Below, piece by piece: positions 11,399 through 23,598 of a DNA stretch of 64,000 nt (the first letter of the stretch is position 1; every line of letters begins with the position of its first letter). Source of the stretch: Trichoplax sp. H2. Lineage: Eukaryota; Placozoa; Uniplacotomia; Trichoplacea. Under the pieces are notes generated by a model, which saw only the letters and a list, made by a program, of their open reading frames with translations, did not search any database and was not told the DNA's origin. Location of the stretch: positions 124,001 through 188,000 of the forward strand of contig NOWV01000114.1 in the NCBI GenBank assembly GCA_003344405.1. The letters are read 5' to 3'. The position numbers were made by a program, and so were the translations under genes.

Positions 11399-14300
11399 AT
11401 GGTCGACCTTCAAAGCCCAACACTGGTTGAATCTCAACTAGCTGATGAGTATCCTGATATTATTCGTGATGAAATAGAAAAAGAGTATCTTACCGCACTA
11501 AAGGAAGATATTACGGAATGGATTAATGAATTATTAGTCCTTGATTTAATGCCCGATAATTTATTGACGGCTTTAGAAGATGGAATAGTATTGAATCAAT
11601 TAGCACAGTACGTTCATCAAGTTGGTGATAGTTATTTTGATTCGCATACTGGATTGTCTCGGAAAGTCAAGAAACTTCCTTCTAAATGTCCAAAGTATCG
11701 GCAGAATGCATCATCTAACCCGTTCTTTGCGCGGGATAATATTTCGAATTTTATTACCTGGTGCAAACAGCTAGGTGTTCCCGAAGTGATCATGTTCGAA
11801 ACTGAAGATTTAGTGTCCCAAAAAAACATTAAAAGTGTTTTACTCTGCCTTTTAGAAATATCTAGAATAGCCGTGAAGTACGGTGTTGCACCAACGGCTA
11901 TTATAGCCCTTGAGAACGAGATGGACAAAGACCAAGGGCGAAGCGATTGCAGCGACGACAGTTGCGAAACCTCATCAGTGGTATCTATTGCAACAGTCGG
12001 ATCCCAGACCGATCTTTTTCCAGACGATAAGCCAATGGTCAAAAGAAGAGGTAATTCAAATTCTCCCAGTAGAGGAACTAAACAGAAATCTATGATTCCC
12101 GTAAAAGGCATAAAGAAGCAAAATGAAGATACAGTTGAAAAATCTGAGAATGCGATTGATATCGACTGTAAGGTAAGTAATTATAATCAACTGACGAAAC
12201 ACCAATTTCAGTTTTAGACCCTACTAAGATCGAACCTTCTTAAGGTATGATACGCAATGCTTTATCCGCAGTACAGTAGAAAGCTGTTCTAACCGCAAAT
12301 TTTTGTTGGTGTACAGCATAATAGTTTCATGTAAACGGAGATTTGTAGTACTGTACTGTATAAATTCGTTATAAATACTATAGCTTTACGTCTGCTTGCG
12401 TGTGATACCGCATCATTATAATTACATGTTACTATTGTTTTACACTAGGCAATCAGTATAATAACAGAATATACTGTTGACTGAAGAAAGTTAAGAAAAT
12501 GCTGATTCGAACTACACTTAGTTATTTGATGTGCATTAGTGGAACGTAATACATAGTATAGTGTGTGTGATCATCAGAGGCTCCTCTAAAATTAAAATCT
12601 TTCTCAATTTTTAACTGAGTAATCCCTAGCATAACCCAATCAATAATACTGTAATCGGGTAACCAGTTTACTGTATTCGGTTTGCATTAAAATACCAGAT
12701 TTTAGTTCTAATAATTCACTTAGTCGAACTAAAATCAAGTATTTCAAACTATTCTGGACTGCAGTGCGACAGCAGCTTATGTCTCTGATATACCATAATT
12801 GATTCATAAATCATCATTCTATTGTACATAGCAAAACATATCGTGATTTCTAAATTTTCGTGTACAATACTCGTATTTCTATGGTTTTGCTACAGATCCA
12901 AAACTTACTTGCAAAATGTACCTGTAAGAGAAAATTTATGTTAAGAAAATTATCGGAAGGAAAATACCGTGTAGGAGAAGATGGACCTGTTATTTTCATA
13001 AGGGTCAGTTCTGTATATCTAACGGTTTGAAACTTTTTTATAGCTTCATCGAACAATGATTAAATCATAAAAATCCAGTCCAGTGATAATTAATAATATT
13101 TTGTATTTAAATTGCTTTGTTGTGCTTCTACGTATACAGTATACGCGTATTACTATCCTTAAATTAATAATGTCACAGTTTATATAAATGGGATGATGGT
13201 ACTGAGCTTGAGTATTATTTTTAGTCCATGCAGTCTGTACAGACTTATACCAGAGGCTACTAAAGAAGGAACACTGTACCACTGCTACAGTATGACATAG
13301 AATGGCATAGTGAAGAACCAAAATGGTCAGGACTTCCAAGTGTTAGGAAGGCTTACTTTAGATTCTGCAGACACCCTGCGGTATAATCTGCCGTCGAGGG
13401 TATTAAAGCCGAGAGTTTTTAAGGGAGGGGGGTTTGGAATGTATAATAAAATAAAATATATAATATGGCTGCGCGCTATGATAACAGGAACGATAGGCAC
13501 TTATACCGTACGATTACTTATATGCCTAACATGGTATACTATATATAGATTATTTTACATTTATTTCTATGGATTCTAGCATGACGATTAAAGCGGCTTA
13601 TCTTTATGCTGCTAAGAAATTGACTTATTCAACCATTTTAAAACTTGAATACATGAACGTGTTATAGCGTCTCACCAGACACTTTTTCATATAATTTTTA
13701 ATTGTAGGTATTGAGACATCATATAATGGTTCGCGTTGGAGGTGGTTGGGATACACTACGAAATTACGTTGATAAACATGATCCATGTTTGTATACCGGT
13801 ATGCTAACTATTACAGATGATCGAAGAATAAGTTTCTTTCTGTTTATGGCATTTACGTTTTTGCTCTTACAGCTATTGGAGAGAACAATGATAAAAAAGC
13901 GAAAGATAAAAAATCACCCGGTATTCTATGATAATTTAGTTGATATGAATATTCCGTACGTTAAATCAACCTAATATGTCCAGTCCTATAAGTTTAATAT
14001 CTCATGTGTATGCTCTAGCATAGTTTCCTGATGCATACTACAGACCCTGTCTTAGAATGTAATTGCGTGCTACTTATCTTATTCATTCTTCATTCTAGCA
14101 CTTACACCATCTCACAGCGTAAGCTCCATTAGCAGCCTTACCAGTCGACAAAAATCACCTCATATTCCAATAAAAGACAGTAGCTCAACTCGTAGCAGTT
14201 CTGACGATATTAAAAATAATTTATCAGCGCGTTCAAGTCCAAAATTCGATCGCCATAGACTACGCTCATCGAGTTTGACTTTTTCTGAAGTAAATGCGGA

Positions 14301-14511
14301 TATGCAGCTGTCTCATAACTTACTGAGGAATTTTACACCTGTTGATTCTAGTAGTCACAAAACAATTCATTATTCTACACCTGTAAGTAAAATACCTAAG
14401 TTTCCAACTGACAAGAAAGACCCAGATAGCAAGAGTGAGACACCTGTTCAACTTGCTCACATGAAACGCCGTAATTCGAATATTCCCCAGAAAACACACA
14501 ATATATCATAG
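11399..14511 (+). CDS. GAS2-like cytoskeletal linker (CH + GAR domains)
   Basis: Four exons close in phase: 11399-12172, 12896-13003, 13708-13798, 14099-14511, giving 461 residues. A calponin-homology domain covers about residues 30-180 ([55 protein letters not shown]); the family binds actin through it. A Ser/Lys-rich linker follows. The GAS2-related (GAR) domain is split over exons 2-3: [26 protein letters not shown], then [20 protein letters not shown]; it binds microtubules. The tail is Ser/Pro/Lys-rich and disordered. The ATG at 11399 is chosen because the frame upstream of it is pentamer repeat. Family is clear; assignment to a vertebrate subtype (GAS2, GAS2L1-3) is not. Confidence 0.93.
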
Positions 14512-16473
14512 ATTTTAGATTTTTTTGCCTGTACTGCAATGATAGTGGTAGTAATTTTAAAATGCATGGTAACCATTTCTGCAATACGATACAACAGCTG
14601 TACAACATAATGCACGCGTGCTAAATTTTTTTGATATGATACTAAGCATATGAATACAAATATTATGCATACGCACTGTATAGTGTAACGTTCTGTTACT
14701 CTCTCACATCTTAAATTTTTTCATAACTTGTTTTGTATTCGACTAATCCTGAATTAGAATTGTGATATAGTTAGTATACTTGTAAATTTATACAAGATGC
14801 CAAGATGTTTGTGAATAATTTATACAATGTTATAGATCGTGTAAATGTAGTATAGCCTTTATATCAACAATAGGATTTAAAGTGCATTTACTGCAAATAT
14901 ACATGTACTGTACATATACTGCAGGTGTATATCATTTTTTAAAGTTGAATATGTGATTTTCATATATTTCTGCGCTTTTATATGTTCATCTGCTCATTTA
15001 ATGTGCGATTGGTATAGATTTGTTAACAATAATGCTTATATCACATGATGATTGTACCATGAAACGATAGGCCAGAAATACAGTTATGTCGATATCCTTA
15101 ACGGCTAGTGGGACAATTATGAAAGCTTTATAATTTTCGTTTCGTCTCCTCACCTCGCTTTAGACAGCAGATGACAGACACATCACGCTTTACTTAAGCT
15201 ATTGTTGACAAGCGAAGTAATGTGTTTTTTTAGAAATTTTTTAAAAGTGCTTTCAAAAATCGAAGAACTTCTTACGATTATATATAATTTAATTATATGC
15301 CTTTGTTAGGTTCGCATAATACTACTTAAAATTTATTTACTAATCTGCACCCCCCTCGCTTTTCCTAGTCGCTCAAATGATCTTGTACATATATGATGTA
15401 TATATAGTAAATGGATACTTATATATGTAATACCAATATTGTTAAATATAAGTTTGTCACAGCATGTGTGGAACGATAGTATTATTTAATTAAATTATGT
15501 GTGAAACAACAGATATGATGTGTGATTGCAATATTTTTGACAAATCTTTATACGAGTAAATTACCAGTACAATAAAAATTATCAAATCAGCATTCATAAA
15601 ACATGATTACGGCACTTCTGGATTAATGATTCAATTAAATCTTAACTTAGAATTCTAGCAAAGTTATGAATTATAATCTATAATCATGCATCTATTGTAA
15701 CAAACTTTTACTAGTGTAGTTATAAGGTATGATAATACCGGTAAAGAAATTTGAAAACGAAGGGAACAACAAATTAGACGGCTAATGCTGTATTAATACA
15801 GGCAATAGGGGTGTCAATTGCTAAATCTGTGCAATAGCTCGTGATTCTATAAGAATACGCGTTCATGACATAAGAAGTCTGTTAATCTATTCGAAATATC
15901 AGATTTCATTTCGTATACTCTCATAATGCGGGTTTAATTAACACTTAATTTTTAATGTATCTCATTAAATACTGAATAAGGTAAAAGTGAAACAATAGCA
16001 TTTTAATAACGTCAAACAGAATTAAATTACCGAGTTGAGTACTTTTCTTAGTTAGTATTACTAAATATTAAATATTCTGGTGAGATATCTCAAAATTCCA
16101 TCCCAATTACAGTAATGTGCTGTTCAATTATAACAATGTCAAAACTAAAAAACCTAGCAGCGATAGATTAACGTATTTAGTTGAACGAGCGTGACAGCCC
16201 AGTTTAGTAAATTAAACAGTACAGTATACTGAAATTACGGGAAATGACAGCCTTTGTTTACAATGCACTGCGATTTTTAAATCCGCAAGTTCCACTTTAG
16301 CAATCAAGCTCACCATCATATTTATGTCTCGCCTGCCCAGATGATAGTTATTATTCAGTTAACAATATTCATAAACCTCTAATTTATTATTGAATTATGC
16401 ACTATCAAAAACTTATGCAACAAATTTATACAGAATGTCTGGTAAAGGTAAGGTTATAGATAAAAATGCGATT
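14512..16473. other. Long convergent 3'-3' spacer
   Basis: About 2 kb between the stop of the GAS2-like gene and the 3' end of MED19. No exon or repeat family was recognised, and pentamers are nearly absent apart from one cluster near 14903-14925 (TGTACTGTACATATACTG). Confidence 0.4.
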
Positions 16474-19312
16474 CTACTTGATAATATACAGTACAATACA
16501 AATATTCAACTGCAAAAGTAAACTGTATACTGTATACGCTATTGCTAGCTGAGATATGTTTGTCAGGCATATAGTGAAAGACTCTGTGAAGTTTTTACTT
16601 ATTCTATGGTCACAATGTGTTTTTATACAATATTTAGCAAAGCATTTAGTAAGATGAAAAGGTTCATAACAGTTTTTTCTTCTTTTTTTCTTTCTTTTTC
16701 TTTTTCTTTTCACCTTCTTCTTGACGTCTCTGAAAAATAATTTGATATAATTTTCAGAGATCATTAAAATATTAATTAATTGACAAATCTGTTGGTCAGT
16801 TAAAAATTGCTGAGATTAATCTATAACATCAACTAACCAGTTTTTTGTGCCTTTTAATTTCATCTGAAAGGATTTGCATAGGACGTTATGATTTGTTATA
16901 ATATTATAAATGATACAGTCGACATTCAGTAGCAACTACAGTATTATACATTGGGTAATAACTTATATCTCGTTGTTCTTCAGATCAATTACCGCAGTAC
17001 ATTAAAAATTTTATTAAACATAAAAAGATGTCAATGTATAATAGAAGATTCTTACCATCAGCTCCAGTATTGTTATGACCATCAACCTTTAATTCACTAT
17101 TTATTTCCCGGTGTTTGTGTTTTTTATGCCGGTGTTTTTTTCTATTTGACTGTTGATATTGCATCAAGTACTGGTCAGGAATCTATAGCATCGCAAAATC
17201 GAGATTTTATCAGTAGCTGTACGATTGGTAGCAACGTAACTTGTCGTAATTCTTTCATGTTTAAGTACATGCCTTGCCGGGCATTAAATGAAATGCGCTT
17301 AAAGAATGGTTGGATAACGGCAATAATTCTCTCCCGCCAATCGGAGGCTTATCAATTAGGCCACTCAGACTATAGAATAATATAGCTTGAAATTAATCAA
17401 CCTTAAAACAATTATACATACTATACCATTTGAATTATCATGGTAGGAGTAATTATTGCAAATAATGAATCTGGTGCAGATACACAGTTTCCAACTGTTT
17501 TATAAGAGCATTTTTTATACAAAACAGTAACTATCTACCGTAAGTTAGCGTTTACTATAAAAAATTGCAATACGTACCCGGGATCAGCTTTCGTAACCGG
17601 CACGTCTACTCTACCTAAGTAAGATGAAACAAATTTATTTTTATTCGTATGATTCCTAGTAGCAACCGTGTATTTAGGGTAAACAGGTAGAAATATTAGA
17701 TATAATTGTATCTTAACGAAATACGCATAAAGAATACGAGGCATGAAAAAGTATTTACTAACCTAATACACTTTATTATGAGTCAGCAAAGGTGTAATTT
17801 GACATCAGCATAAAATAGTTATGAACGATTATGTAACTTTGTACAAATAGTACACTGTCAGAAGATCTAATAGTTGTGTACAGAATTTACTACACATGAA
17901 TTACAAATGTAATTTTAACTTAAACTACGAACTAAAACAATTCCCGAATTTCGTAATTAGCAGAGAAGATATTTGCAGTCATACGCTGATGGCTAGATAA
18001 TTTATTTAATTTTTTGATATACTATGCTTAAAATAGTATCTTAGAATAAACGTCCTGCTAGAAGAAAATACAGAAGGTACGGAGTAAAGGTGGTAATCCG
18101 GTAACGTTATACAGTATGTACTTTGCTTGGATTACTTAGAGACGTTCCGGCAATGTGAAAATCTATCTCTGTAGCTTAACTATAAAATATGTACACCGCT
18201 AAATCAGTAGCACTGTGCACATTAGGGTAAACGTATAATTATATATTATCATTACATGTATTAAATATTACTGGAAGCTTATACAGTATTGTAATAAAAG
18301 TTTAAAAGTTTTATATTCTAAAGAGGTCCAGAGAATATAAGGTCAAAGGTAACCACAAGTGCGAATACGATGTTTACGGCTATTAAAATACGTTGTAATT
18401 ATATACCAATATCATTTATTCACTACTAACATTTACGTCTGATTGTAGATTAATAGCAGCCTGATCTCTCAAGACATTCGAGTACAGTACAGTACTACAA
18501 TACACTAAGTGATTAGTCATGATTGCAAATTACGGCAAATCAATTCTTATCCAGAGAATTTTTAAATATTGGAATATTTTATTATTCTACGATTACATCA
18601 GAACTACACGTGTATGCTTGTATTACACATCATAAGTCAAGTTCAGCAAAGAAAATTATTTATGTGTATGATATAATTTAAGTTACTCAATAATAACTCG
18701 TACCATATTAATCTACTGTACAATTGATTTATGTTGATTGATCAGTAACTCCGCATACAATGTACTGTACAGTACGGTATACAGCGTCTTGCTATCATTC
18801 ATGATCATGACGACAAATGCAGAATTTATGTAGTGTTATAATCGTATAACAACTGATTAATCATATATAATGATGCGTGGTGCATGTGCGACAAAGTTCA
18901 TTTACTATAATATATGGTTATTAAACTAGTAATACAGACGTGTCGGTTTTTCGTACACAAGTACAGTATTTGCATTTTGCTTTAAATTAACAGTAAATAC
19001 GCAGATAGGCCTCGTTTGAGTCGTTTCCACTAGCTAAAAAGCTACAGTACTGTAATATATAGTAACAATTTTTTAAAAGTTGACGACTAAGTACTGTAAT
19101 TTAATCGCGTCACTATGGAAAGATTTAAGAATCGACAAATTTCGGTGACTACGATAGTGTTTGTATACGATTTTAATAAATTACATTATTTGCTACTCAC
19201 CTGGCAATTCAGGTAAAAATGTACTAAGATTTTCTTTCAGTTTCCTTCCGTGATATTGATTATATATATCGATCAAGTCACATTCAACGATTAAATTTGA
19301 TGCTCCACTCAT
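16474..19312 (-). CDS. MED19: Mediator subunit MED19
   Basis: Minus-strand exons: 19312-19201, 17614-17578, 17369-17273, 17170-17056, plus a last exon near 16727. The first four close in phase. MED19 belongs to the head/middle region of the Mediator complex that links activators to RNA polymerase II. Visible signatures: NLIVECDLIDIYNQYHGRKL, LSTFLPELPGRVDVP, then LSGLIDKPPIGGREL (the family's IEKPPI block), then YLMQYQQSNRKKHRHKKHKH, a Lys/His-rich segment typical of MED19. Exon 3 ends at a GC donor (GCATGT at 17272). The last exon is ambiguous. Acceptor CAGAG gives a Lys/Arg-rich tail (VKKKVKRKRKRKKKR) followed by a long untypical extension to 16474. Acceptor CAG gives a stop at 16710-16712 after six residues. 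Identity is firm; the C-terminus is not. Confidence 0.87.
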
Positions 19313-20423
19313 CTTAGCTGGAACCACTGTAATAGTGATAAATCAATCACCAGTTAAAATTGAATATACAGATATAATTGCGTAAAAAGTATTTCATATT
19401 CGTTGCTTGCAGTTTCACTCGCAAGAAATTCTTTATTAACTAATCCACACTACCCAGTGTAATTGCTATCTTTAAAAATGTGCGTTAATATAACCTGCAA
19501 ACGAGCGCATGGATACCTGGATTATCACTTAATAAATAAAAGTTGGAAAATTCGTTTCGGTTACGGTCAGGCTTAGATCTTTCAGTACTGTTATCTTTTT
19601 CATGTTCTCCAAAGCCGCTTTCCATGACATAGGGCAAAATTTTCTATTTTTGCAATCTCTAATCTTTACAGTTATGTCGTTTTAGTTAGTTTACTCTACT
19701 GCTAGTGCGCTTCTCTTCGTTTCAATGAAATGAAATACTGTACTGAAGTTACTACATGTACTGTACTGTACACTGAGTGTACAGTAGTGTACGTACTGTA
19801 CTGTACACTGTACAGTACAGTACATGAATTAAGCAACACTGGTAAGAATATAATGCTACAGTACTGTACAGTACTGTACTTGTACTGTATGGTAGCTGTT
19901 AACTAGTCCCTGGTTAAAGATAAAAGGCCCCTCTTTTCCTTTGTGTACAGTACAGTACAGTACAGAATTGTAGTGTGTACTGTACTGTACTATGAAAAGT
20001 ACTGTACTGTACACAGTGTACAGTACGTACGAACAAAAAAATCGCTATCATCTGTGTTACCCGGGTACAGTGTAATGTACTGTACACTTGTACAGTACAT
20101 ACCGTACTGTACTGTAAAGTACAGTACGGTATAAATAAATACCACATACTGTACTGTACAGTACAGTATACAGTACAGTAGTGGTAAATTTAATTTAACC
20201 CCTTAAAGACTGAAAGTGTGCAAAAAGTACTGTACTGTTCGAGCAAAAAATCGCTATCATCTGTGTTGCCCGGTTACTGTGTACAGTACAGCACAGTACT
20301 GTACAGTACTGTACAGTACTTTATAAATACCACATGCACGGTACTACAGTACTGTACTGTACTACGGCGAAGTGATAAATTAAATTTAACCCCCCTTAAA
20401 GACTGACAGTGTGCGAATTCGTC
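19313..20423. promoter_or_regulatory. Divergent MED19/GALM 5' region with pentamer array
   Basis: Intergenic 1.1 kb between the two start codons. From about 19736 to 20367 it is packed with TACTG/TACAG pentamers in both orientations (for example TGTACTGTACACTGTACAG). Two ~90-bp units near 20030-20130 and 20235-20330 share AAAAATCGCTATCATCTGTG followed by pentamer runs, and CCTTAAAGACTGA recurs at about 20203 and 20395, which suggests internal duplication. Reading frames here are artefacts of the repeat. Confidence 0.75.
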
Positions 20424-23149
20424 ATGACCTCAATTAGGAAAGAACCAATTTCTTATAACGGCAAGCAGTTAGAGAGATTCATATTAAAGAATAAATCTCT
20501 AGAACTGCACCTTAACTCTTACGGCATTATAATCGAGAAAATTATAGTGACTGACAGGTAAAGATTTAAGATTAAATTAATTTTATTATCGAAACTAATT
20601 ACTGTACAGTGTACAGTACTAGAGCAAACGAGACTGTTACCAATAGTTATTTTAAGTGTGAGTAAAAGGTGTAAGCCTAACTATGAGGAGGTTATTATAA
20701 ATTGTAATATTATAGATTAGATTACAGTATATTCTTATGAAGACTTCACAATACCATACTGCACATGCCGTTTTCATAAACAGTAAACAAAACTCTTTTT
20801 TTTACAGAGAAGGAAATTCAATCGATGTTGCTTTAGGTTATGACGGAATTGAAGGTCTGTTGTTGTAATGACTGGGTTTTTAGCTTAATGTACTATATAC
20901 TAGCCGCCATCTAAAATTACTTTATTAAGCACAATCGACTGTTTATGTCGCATAGTGCTTTTGTTTTCGGATTTCGGAGGGAATAAGAAGGAAGTTGCGA
21001 AACACTGATATTTTGCTTTATATTACTATTACAACCTTAAAGCATATTGCTATTGTACAGTAGTAAATCAAAATAGTAGATAGGCCATGATGTACAATTT
21101 CGGGTTAGTTAACATACAAAAGTATAGTAAGTACGCGTATGTGCACTCTGATGTAATTCACTGCTATCTATAGTAGAGTTATAACACTAGACAGTAGACT
21201 GATATTAATAATAATACCTTAATATCTTTATATTGCATAGTAATTTTGTCCGCAATACAATAAGTCGGAAATGCACCTATATACTTTTAATTTGGGGTTT
21301 TTAGGTTACTGTAAGGACAACGTATATTTGGGTTGCGTGGTCGGTCGCGTAGCTAACCGAATTGCTAAGGGCCAGTTTACCTTAGATAATAAACAATATC
21401 AACTTGCTGTTAATAATGGACCGAATCATCTCCACGGAGGGCCTAATGGATTTAGTAAGGTCTGTATACTTGTAGGGCTGTAAGACAAAACCGTACCAGA
21501 CATTTTGTACATTCTAGATATCTTTCCATTGTACTGTATTTCGAAAAAAATTGCATTGTGGTAATACTATCTGTATAGTACCGTAAATAACCCAAAAATA
21601 AGATCAAATCTGCAGCAACAATGCTTGCACTGACCATGGTAAACGCTCTTACGAAAATATCGAAGAAGCGATAGGCATTTAGAAGAAAAAAGTTGTTTTT
21701 AAGATCTGTAAGACTCTGTAAAAGATACTTTCGCATTAACTTACAACTTTATCAATGGAAAGATATAATTAACTTCTCGCTTCGGTATAAAATCTCTGCG
21801 TCAATCATATAGAGCTTGATCATTAAGAATTAACTTAAAATGTCTATAACTAATGCAAAGATTACGTACGTTCTAGATATTTCTTTCTGAGACACAGCTA
21901 AATAATCGTCATAAAATAAAATAAATATTTTACTAGGCGATCTGGAGTGCAGAGCAATCAACAAACGATAGCGTAACATTTAAGTATGTGAGTGTCGATG
22001 GTGAAGAGAGTTATCCTGGTCAGGTGTCAGTAACAGTTACATGTACACTAAGAGGAAGTGAAATTATCTTGGATTATGCAGCTACGTCATTAGAACCGAC
22101 CCCAATTAATTTGACCAATCATACCTACTTTAATCTTGGTGGCCACGTAAGCTTTTCGTCGATCGTTAAAGAATTTGCGGATATTTAATTTAAACAGAGA
22201 CATGTCATATATGATACTTATCTTAGGATTCCGGAGATATAAGAAATCACATCATACAAATTAATAGCGAGTATTATACTCCTTTGGATGATGTGCAAAT
22301 TCCTACTGGTAATTACAGTACAGTACAGTAGTTATATATGCGGATGAATTTTTGATTATGTGTATAATAACATATAAGTGAAAGTATTTGAATTTTTTAA
22401 TATAAAGGTGAAATTACTTCGGTTAAGGGAACTCCTTTTGATTTCATGTCACCTAAGCCAATTGGTAAAAATATGCCCGAAGGTGGATACGATCATAACT
22501 TTTGCTTGGCAGAGTGTACAGGACCTTGTATTAGGTAAAATAGTGCATTGTATAAAGCTGAACTTTCTTAAATCAGTACAGTAAAATTGCTTCTGAATAC
22601 TTCAAGATCTATTAAGGTATGACTTTCCATCAATATATTGAATACAGTTTAGTACGTAATTAAATTGATACAATCAATGTTTTAGACTAGCATAATTACT
22701 TATGCTGCTTTGCTTAATCTACAATTTCAACTAAACCCGAAGATCATTTGTAAATTTTACAAAAAATAAATACGTTCACTTTAACGTAGGGTAACTGAAC
22801 CAAACAGTGGGCGCATATTAGAAGTTTTTACAAATCAACCAGGAGTGCAATTCTATACTGCTAACTACCTAAATGGCATTGAGGGTAAGGGTGGTGCAGT
22901 ATATAATAAGCATTCTGGATTTTGTTTGGAAACACAAAACTATCCGAATGCAATCAATCAGGTAATGTAAAACAAGGGAATTTTCTTATTTGACCATAAT
23001 CCGCTAAAGTGCCTCATAGCTTACAAAACTAAGTTAGAGGTAAACAGGCTTGTTATCTTTTTTAGGACAACTTTCCTTCGTGTGTGATCCGACCTGGAGG
23101 ACCTGATTACAAACATCGCACCGTTTATAAATTTTGCAACATAAATTAA
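20424..23149 (+). CDS. GALM: Galactose mutarotase (aldose 1-epimerase)
   Basis: Eight exons close in phase: 20424-20557, 20808-20854, 21305-21459, 21937-22146, 22227-22308, 22408-22534, 22790-22961, 23066-23149, giving 336 residues; animal GALM is ~340. The enzyme interconverts alpha and beta anomers of galactose and glucose in the cytosol, feeding the Leloir pathway. Family blocks: VVGRVANRIAKGQFTLDN; NHLHGG with the first active-site His; NLTNHTYFNLGG with the catalytic acid His; GGYDHNFCL; and KHSGFCLETQNYPNAINQ with the catalytic-base Glu in LETQ. All key residues are present, so the gene looks functional. It is head-to-head with MED19 across the pentamer-rich region. Confidence 0.95.
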
Positions 23150-23598
23150 TGGTCATCAGACTGCATTTTACAACACTCTCATAAAATACCCATGACTAGA
23201 ATTCTATATTTTCATTACACTTTATCTAGTAAATAGTAAATCGTCCTTCATTATTTGTAGATGCGTAAAGAACTGTTTACAGAGAACTTTCTATACCATT
23301 TATATCAAAATGAGTAAAAAATACTTTCTGACTTTAATTTTGAATTCGTGTTAAGAATGACGACAAAAGTATTGATAAGATTCTAAGTAAAACAATTACC
23401 ATAACGTTGCAATATTTTTATGAAGTGCCACTTTTTTGATAGAAGATTCAAAGTGGGAAATATGAGTTAATAAATAAGAATAGAGTTGACGATACTGTCA
23501 TAAAATTAGTTAGTTTGAAGAATTATGGACATTTTTACATTTTAAAGTGATTCTAGTTCCTGTAATTGTTAAATCTGAATTATGATTTCTCATGTGGT
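23150..23598. other. Convergent GALM/DPF spacer
   Basis: 450 bp between two stop codons. AT-rich, with no pentamer array and no further exon seen. Confidence 0.45.

Noticed and set aside
11632-12111. 159-residue frame on the minus strand
   Set aside because: It is the exact antisense of the GAS2-like CH domain, which has strong family similarity on the plus strand.
13310-13579. 89-residue frame in a GAS2-like intron
   Set aside because: The locally higher GC was suspicious of a transposon scrap, but no family motif could be named.
16951-17385. 144-residue plus-strand frame
   Set aside because: Antisense to MED19 exons 3-4, whose phases and motifs fit MED19.
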